The notes beneath the pieces are model-generated. The model saw only the letters and a program-made list of their open reading frames with translations. It made no database searches and was not told where the DNA came from. Position numbers and translations under genes: made by a program. Shown here piece after piece: positions 60,001-64,000 of a stretch of 64,000 nucleotides of DNA. Numbering within the stretch: the first letter of the stretch is position 1; each line of letters starts with the position of its first letter. The DNA comes from Owenia fusiformis (taxonomy: Eukaryota > Annelida > Polychaeta > Sabellida > Oweniidae), in contig CAIIXF020000011.1 in NCBI GenBank assembly GCA_903813345.2, positions 11,628,842 through 11,692,841 of the forward strand. The letters run 5' to 3'.

Positions 60001-61117
60001 TAATTTAAACAATCTAGATATTATACAGGGCGGGCCAAAACAAACGTCCACATTTTTGTTTTGCTACGAAATAGATGGGTATTTGTCTTGAAATAACATT
60101 TCGATTACCACAAGGGTCAAGATCATGATTTACCAATTGCCGAATTCAGAATGCTAAGAACTGGCAAGACAGATATAACCCCTTTGTCAGCTTCAAATGA
60201 AAGCAAATTGAGTCACTTGGTTTTGTTAATATAGCCTAAATAATGTAGTGAAGTCTGTTTTCAAGACATTTTGTAGATAATGCCTATTTAAGGCTAAAAT
60301 TATCATAAAATGGTCAATAATGATGTTGTACAATATATCACTTAACTGACATTTTATGACAGGCAATACAATTATAGACACCAGAATTAATGAAAATGTA
60401 TTCCATATCATGGGTTATGGCAAAATTTCGACCGAGTTTCTTTACAAAACGTGTTTGAAGCAAATATCAATGCATCTAGCTTTATAACGGACTACAATAC
60501 ATAAAACTAGGCTCCATGATTATCTTAGAGCTACAAAATGATTTACAAACAATAAAATTAAACTCAACTCCAATATTTTTTCTTCCTATATACGTAAAAG
60601 TCTAAAGGTGTTGATTAAGCAATGCAATATTATGCAATAAGGTCAAAACATAGAGCAAAATCTTGTTTTTGACTTTTACTACCTCATGTTGCGGGGATCA
60701 CCATGGAGTCACCAATAGCCATTCATATTTTATGAATCATACATCATTTTGTTTGACATTGAATTATCTTTCTAATGATATATATTTCTTGTATATATCT
60801 AACATATCAGGAAAGATATTGCAAAAATAAAAATGTGGACGTTTTTTGGCGAACCCAGTACACTGTCATATACGACGTTCGAGAGTAACAAAGAATGGAT
60901 TCAATGATTTTACATTATATCATAGTAATTACAATCGTTTTCTATGTTTCACTATTTTTGTATTCATGAATGTTCAGGTCGGTATAAAACGGAAGACGTA
61001 GATCCTTGCCTAGTGTGGCCAATATGTGACAAGATCTGTTGCTGCCTACCAGAGATGTTCAGAGGGTGCTGCAGAGTGCCCGAAAGAAAGGTATACTGTA
61101 GTACAACCAGAAAATAA
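50757..61117 (+). CDS. SLC5-family sodium-coupled solute transporter, 13 exons
   Basis: Predicted 597-aa membrane transporter that would move a small organic substrate (probably a monocarboxylate) with sodium across the plasma membrane. Exons: 50757-51098, 54872-54937, 55275-55326, 55565-55632, 55877-56031, 56212-56352, 57318-57447, 57593-57681, 58162-58289, 58801-58958, 59255-59466, 59688-59800, 60978-61117. All have GT-AG borders and phases that agree. Family marks: FLLGDRKMPLFPVSMSM (about 43-59), SAVSVLGAPSEIYNYGT, GGMKAVLWADTLQV (from 177), STMSSGQNALAAVYLEDVAK, IGGPLLGLFTLGILFP, and a Thr-rich loop with two NAT sequons before the last helix. The tail is Cys-rich (DKICCCLPEMFRGCC). Length fits SLC5A8/A12 (about 610 aa). 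SLC5A6-like is the main alternative. The last exon may instead splice on at 61091. Confidence 0.9.
51300..52412 (-). pseudogene. 5'-truncated LINE relic in SLC5 intron 1
   Basis: The minus strand codes the C-terminal part of a Tx1/L1-like LINE polyprotein. First comes LWNNRLVLINNKEVISKHLM, a NFLQYMYFDFKAKYNVQINF-to-IISAAPNEWK segment, then KIRQLQFTIFHGIC. Then comes the zinc-knuckle tail, CSYCPLRDTLKHMFWECRRV. Stops and shifts lie between 51756 and 51940. The endonuclease and catalytic reverse-transcriptase parts are missing. It abuts the foldback element at 52414. Confidence 0.75.
52414..53129. mobile_element. Long foldback element in SLC5 intron 1
   Basis: AAAGGAGGAGGGAAATTAGC at the left returns inverted at the right. 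Arms of about 290 bp enclose a short centre near 52780. Includes GCGCAACAGATTTTGTACAG and GCATTACCTCCAGG in both orientations. A half copy lies at 45964-46385, downstream of exon copy 1. Confidence 0.85.
53130..54871. other. Rest of SLC5 intron 1
   Basis: Sequence resuming the duplicated intron (ACACAGGCCAAGGTGA at about 53357, as at about 45940 and 48772), then AT-rich DNA without recognised features up to the acceptor TTCATTTTCAG. Confidence 0.5.
54872..54937 (+). CDS. SLC5 exon 2
   Basis: Codes YLDRRFNKVIRIMGIITYTF and HI; phase 0 at both ends. Acceptor TTCATTTTCAG, donor ATT|GTAAGT. Confidence 0.88.
55275..55326 (+). CDS. SLC5 exon 3
   Basis: Codes LIYMSVILYGPSVAFEL plus one base of Val. 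Acceptor TTACTTTCAG, donor G|GTAGGT. Confidence 0.85.
55565..55632 (+). CDS. SLC5 exon 4
   Basis: Codes (V)SKLPYWATVLLGGFVCLFYT and SF. Donor TTC|GTAAGT. Confidence 0.88.
55877..56031 (+). CDS. SLC5 exon 5
   Basis: Codes GGMKAVLWADTLQVAVILIG and onward to RRIEFF. The first residues are the family's most diagnostic stretch. Donor AA|GTAAGT. Confidence 0.9.
56212..56352 (+). CDS. SLC5 exon 6
   Basis: Codes (N)WNPDPTERHTTLTVIIGG, then YAGNQQMIQRYLTVDTKRRA. The QxxxQRYLTxxxxxxA motif is shared across SLC5. Donor AT|GTAAGT. Confidence 0.9.
56431..57024. mobile_element. Mariner-type MITE in SLC5 intron 6
   Basis: CAGGGTAATACAAAATGCCA at the left; the right end reads inward as CAGAGTGACACAAAAAATGC. 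TA on both sides (56429-56430, 57025-57026). Inverted arms continue through TTTTGGAATA and TTCTCAATA. No coding capacity. Confidence 0.75.
57318..57447 (+). CDS. SLC5 exon 7
   Basis: Codes (I)AVYANMPLTFIAQSLFCLTG and onward to DPLTQEQIKNRDQ. Donor CAG|GTAAGA. Confidence 0.9.
57593..57681 (+). CDS. SLC5 exon 8
   Basis: Codes MVTYMVMDILGHLKGMGGLF and MASVFAAAM plus two bases of Ser. Donor AG|GTATAA. Confidence 0.88.
57690..58161. other. SLC5 intron 8
   Basis: Holds a loose run of CTAAGCTATATA-like words at 57715-57800. Otherwise nothing. Confidence 0.5.
58162..58289 (+). CDS. SLC5 exon 9
   Basis: Codes (S)TMSSGQNALAAVYLEDVAKP and onward to VGLSKAF plus one base of Gly. The STxSSxxNALAAV region contributes to the sodium site in the family. 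Donor G|GTACGT. Confidence 0.9.
58801..58958 (+). CDS. SLC5 exon 10
   Basis: Codes AVFFGIATMALAFVIDQLGG, then KIFGIIGGPLLGLFTLGILF and PCANAW. Acceptor CTATTCATTCAG, donor TGG|GTAAGT. Confidence 0.9.
59255..59466 (+). CDS. SLC5 exon 11
   Basis: Codes GAGAGLIASLAIEFWINLGF, then a Thr-rich extracellular loop with two NAT glycosylation sequons and TTMVSTTTTMVYETTQ. Donor GA|GTTAGT is weaker than the others but keeps phase. Confidence 0.87.
59688..59800 (+). CDS. SLC5 exon 12
   Basis: Codes PAIFYMYKISYMWFTVIALL and VTFIVGLPVSWIAAKIT: the last membrane helix. Donor G|GTAATT. Confidence 0.9.
60026..60858. mobile_element. Mariner-type MITE in SLC5 intron 12
   Basis: CAGGGCGGGCCAAAACAAAC at the left; the right end reads inward as CTGGGTTCGCCAAAAAACGT. 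TA flanks both sides (60024-60025, 60859-60860). ACGTCCACATTTTT is present in both arms. No transposase. Confidence 0.78.
60978..61117 (+). CDS. SLC5 exon 13 (probable last)
   Basis: Codes GRYKTEDVDPCLVWPICDKI, then CCCLPEMFRGCCRVPERK and, if not spliced further, nine more residues to TAA at 61115-61117. The cysteine cluster directly after the last helix suggests palmitoylation (inference). GTATAC at 61091 is a possible but weak donor to an unseen exon. Confidence 0.82.
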
Positions 61118-61291
61118 CTTACGCATCGGTACTATGTGTAGAAACTATATAACCCCTTATAAGTGTTTAACCCATTTAGATAAACGATATTGTGTGATTC
61201 AACACTATAAGCTTGATGCACTAGACGTAATATAATCTTATACTAAAAGTGCTATTTTAAAAAGTTCGTATCCAACTGAAACATGCAGAAT

Positions 61292-61380
61292 AAGCTAACT
61301 CGAATATGTGATATGAACCTGTCTAACTCGAATATGTGATATGAAACTGTCTAACTCGAATATGTGATATGAACGTGTCT
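61292..61380. repeat. 28-bp tandem repeat, three copies
   Basis: Unit TAACTCGAATATGTGATATG plus AACCTGTC, starting at 61296, 61324 and 61352. Confidence 0.9.
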
Positions 61381-61592
61381 ACACATTGACGTCGGAGGGG
61401 GAGGGCTTTCGGGCCGACCCTCCCCCTTTCCCAAAAATGTTAGATTTGAAACCGAGCCTTGAAAGCTCTAGAGCTAATTAAAGTTAAAGTGTAATAATGA
61501 CAGATATGATACTTATTAGTTAACTAAATTAGATACATCAGTCTACATCGAGCATAGAAGATCTCATTTCTCATATCACATTTGATTCTATA

Positions 61593-61847
61593 CTATATGA
61601 GCCTGGCCATGGGAAAACCGGTCTTATCACAAATATGAAAATTGTGCTACAGAGCCAAAATGTGCCCAAGATTAAAATAAATTCAAAACCGACTTTTTGA
61701 TCTATATATGCAAGGGAAAATGGTTAAGACATAAGTCATGGCTCATTTGAAAGGTCTTTTTGTGCTTTTTAAGATAAACAAAAAATCAAAATATTGAAAA
61801 ATCTGTGATAAGACCCGGCTTTTTCCTGTGGCCTGGCTCATATATAG
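61593..61847. mobile_element. Short MITE downstream of SLC5
   Basis: CTATATGAGCCTGGCCATGG and CCGGTCTTATCACA at the left return inverted at 61807-61847. About 255 bp, no coding capacity. Confidence 0.75.
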
Positions 61848-61889
61848 TTTTTAGGAACCCATACAGTATGAAGAATAAGGGCAAAATGT

Positions 61890-63381
61890 ATATTTTAGTA
61901 AATGTTAACGTTTTTTAGTCAAAGTTTTCTAAAAACACATTTTTTCTTTTTATTATTGGGAATGTTGTGCTGAGATATGTTCGGAATGAACCAGTGCTTG
62001 AAAATTTTCTGGGTGCATGCCCCCCCCCCCCCTCCCGATCCCCCTAGATTGCGCTTCGCATGCGGCGCGCTTCACGCATGACCCATCCATACCCAAAAGT
62101 GGCCCCCTCCCTTGACAAATCCTTCTGACGCCCCTGCTACATGATATGACAGTACTGGATATGAACTAGTACCAACATAAGATTACCACTGCTTGAGATA
62201 CTAGTTTCTCATATATGACTAGGCTCTTTACGCCATGCAAGATATTGCCATCTTTCATCCTAAAAAGTCACACGTGTAAGATGAGATTTACTTGTGACAT
62301 CACTGGTCTTTGAACATCAACAACATAGCAACAAATACACCATTGCTAAGAGTCTATGCTCATTCTACAAAACTAAGCTGTGACTTCATAACAATGGAGC
62401 TTTGTTGCCACGCGTATCTATGTATTTTCTACAATATTGTTATGACGTCATAACAATTGAAAGATGAAGTTCCATTAATCTGAAGCTATTTTTCACCCAG
62501 TTTTGTCATGAAGACATGAAAATATGGCATAATACGGAGTCATATGAGAAAAACTTTCTTGTACTCGTACCTGTCCAAAATCGTCCATTCTTGACTCGCT
62601 TATCTCATTAGTGCAAATATAGTGGTCTACATATATATTTTAGTAAATGTTAACGTTTTTTAGTCAAAGTTTTCTAAAAACACATTTTTTCTTTTTATTA
62701 TTGGGAATGTTGTGCTGAGATATGTTCGGAATGAACCAGTGCTTGAAAATTTTCTGGGGGCATGCCCCCCCCCCCCTCCCGATCCCCCTAGATTGCGCTT
62801 CGCATGCGGCGCGCTTCACGCATGACCCATCCATACCCAAAAGTGGCCCCCTCCCTTGACAAATCCTTCTGACGCCCCTGCTACATGATATGACAGTACT
62901 GGATATGAACTAGTACCAACATAAGATTACCACTGCTTGAGATACTAGTTTCTCATATATGACTAGGCTCTTTACGCCATGCAAGATATTGCCATCTTTC
63001 ATCCTAAAAAGTCACACGTGTAAGATGAGATTTACTTGTGACATCACTGGTCTTTGAACATCAACAACATAGCAACAAATACACCATTGCTAAGAGTATC
63101 TATGCTCATTCTACAAAACTAAGCTGTGACTTCATAACAATGGAGCTTTGTTGCCACGCGTATCTATGTATTTTCTACAATATTGTTATGACGTCATAAC
63201 AATTGAAAGATGAAGTTCCATTAATCTGAAGCTATTTTTCACCCAGTTTTGTCATGAAGACATGAAAATATGGCATAATACGGAGTCATATGAGAAAAAC
63301 TTTCTTGTACTCGTACCTGTCCAAAATCGTCCATTCTTGACTCGCTTATCTCATTAGTGCAAATATAGTGGTCTACATATA
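61890..63381. repeat. Near-identical tandem duplication, about 745 bp per copy
   Basis: Copy 1 runs from about 61890 to 62634 and copy 2 from about 62635 to 63381. The copies differ only by a few changes: C-run length, GGGTG against GGGGG before it, and GAGTCTATG against GAGTATCTATG. Each holds a GTAGCC-type tail region (GACGCCCCTGCTACATGA) and the 20-bp palindrome TTGTTATGACGTCATAACAA (62437-62456 and 63183-63202). No gene is recognised inside. Confidence 0.93.
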
Positions 63382-63384
63382 TAT

Positions 63385-64000
63385 ATTTGTAAACTTATTG
63401 ATCAGTCCACGTAATTTTATTATAACCTTCATTATGTACCCATTTATTTAGTATAGTTAATCAACTTACCATATACATCCATTTATAATTGGTATATAAC
63501 CATTTAGTTGTGGAAACATATCTGAAATAACCCCAATTGTACTTTACATATCATGCCAGTTATTTAAAGAGGACATATTTCATAAAAGGTAAAGATGTGA
63601 CAATGTAGAACCACACACACCCAACACACACCTCAAGAAACCTGAAGTAACATCCCTGCAAAAACATATCCCAAATGCACTCCCAACTGAGATACCTTCT
63701 TGAACTGCTATCACTCCCTTAATAGTAATAAGAAAAATGTAATTAAATGTATTCATTTAACATTTATTTCATTGTCATTTTAAAAATGTTTGTATTTTTA
63801 AAGAAATATAGAATAAACATTAAGCTATAGTCTATGAAACGAAAATAATCAATTCATTTTTTGCGTCGATCTAATTTAATTTCAAATTGTTTTGAATAAG
63901 TATAATATTTTTAATTTTAACGTTCAAATGGTGCGTCCAGATGAATTATTTCTTAAACCTTGCAGTATTGCATTGCTTAACATTATAACAAGAACGTTAT
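63385..64000. other. No recognised gene
   Basis: AT-rich end of the window without supported features. Confidence 0.5.

Overview
The window reads as nuclear DNA of an animal, most likely a marine invertebrate. It is AT-rich, its genes are split by GT-AG introns, and most of it is transposon debris: foldback and MITE-like elements, mariner remains, LINE 3' ends and minisatellites. No operons, Shine-Dalgarno sites or prokaryotic genes are visible. I cannot name the phylum. All exon structures come from reading frames, splice signals and family knowledge alone.

Two protein-coding genes are well supported. On the minus strand at 30816-32313 is a four-exon class I SAM-dependent methyltransferase (261 aa). 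On the plus strand at 50757-61117 is a 13-exon solute carrier of the SLC5 family, closest in character to sodium-coupled monocarboxylate transporters (597 aa). Its first exon and upstream region exist in three copies. The copies at 45405-45746 and 50757-51098 are intact; the one at 48226-48563 is broken. A fourth, inverted copy of the upstream region alone lies at 46729-46999. The two intact exons end in the same splice phase, so either could join exon 2 at 54872.

Layout. 14-10999: a probable giant element with near-perfect inverted ends, TTG on both flanks, 53-bp repeat arrays inside both ends, further CGATCGGC-type arrays inside those, and nested hairpins. 11003-15860: two diverged copies of a minus-strand exon-like module, with a 19-bp minisatellite organised in units of about 640 bp. 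15975-24606: several foldback elements, a decayed unknown exon (20058-20333) and a very palindromic element with a 6-bp target duplication (22573-23274). 25700-30560: a tRNA-like relic, mariner relics, a cluster of RFX/CRE/CCAAT-like sites and an 81-bp tandem array. 30816-33128: the methyltransferase, with a MITE just upstream. 33590-44000: MITEs, a 190-bp tandem repeat, a second 53-bp array and a LINE relic. 45260-61117: the SLC5 locus, with a LINE, a foldback element and two mariner-type MITEs in its introns. 61290-63380: short repeats, a MITE and a near-identical 745-bp tandem duplication.

The two genes show no sign of working together. The most notable features are the duplicated first exon and promoter of the transporter, the large inverted-repeat element at the left, and the cluster of RFX-type sites.
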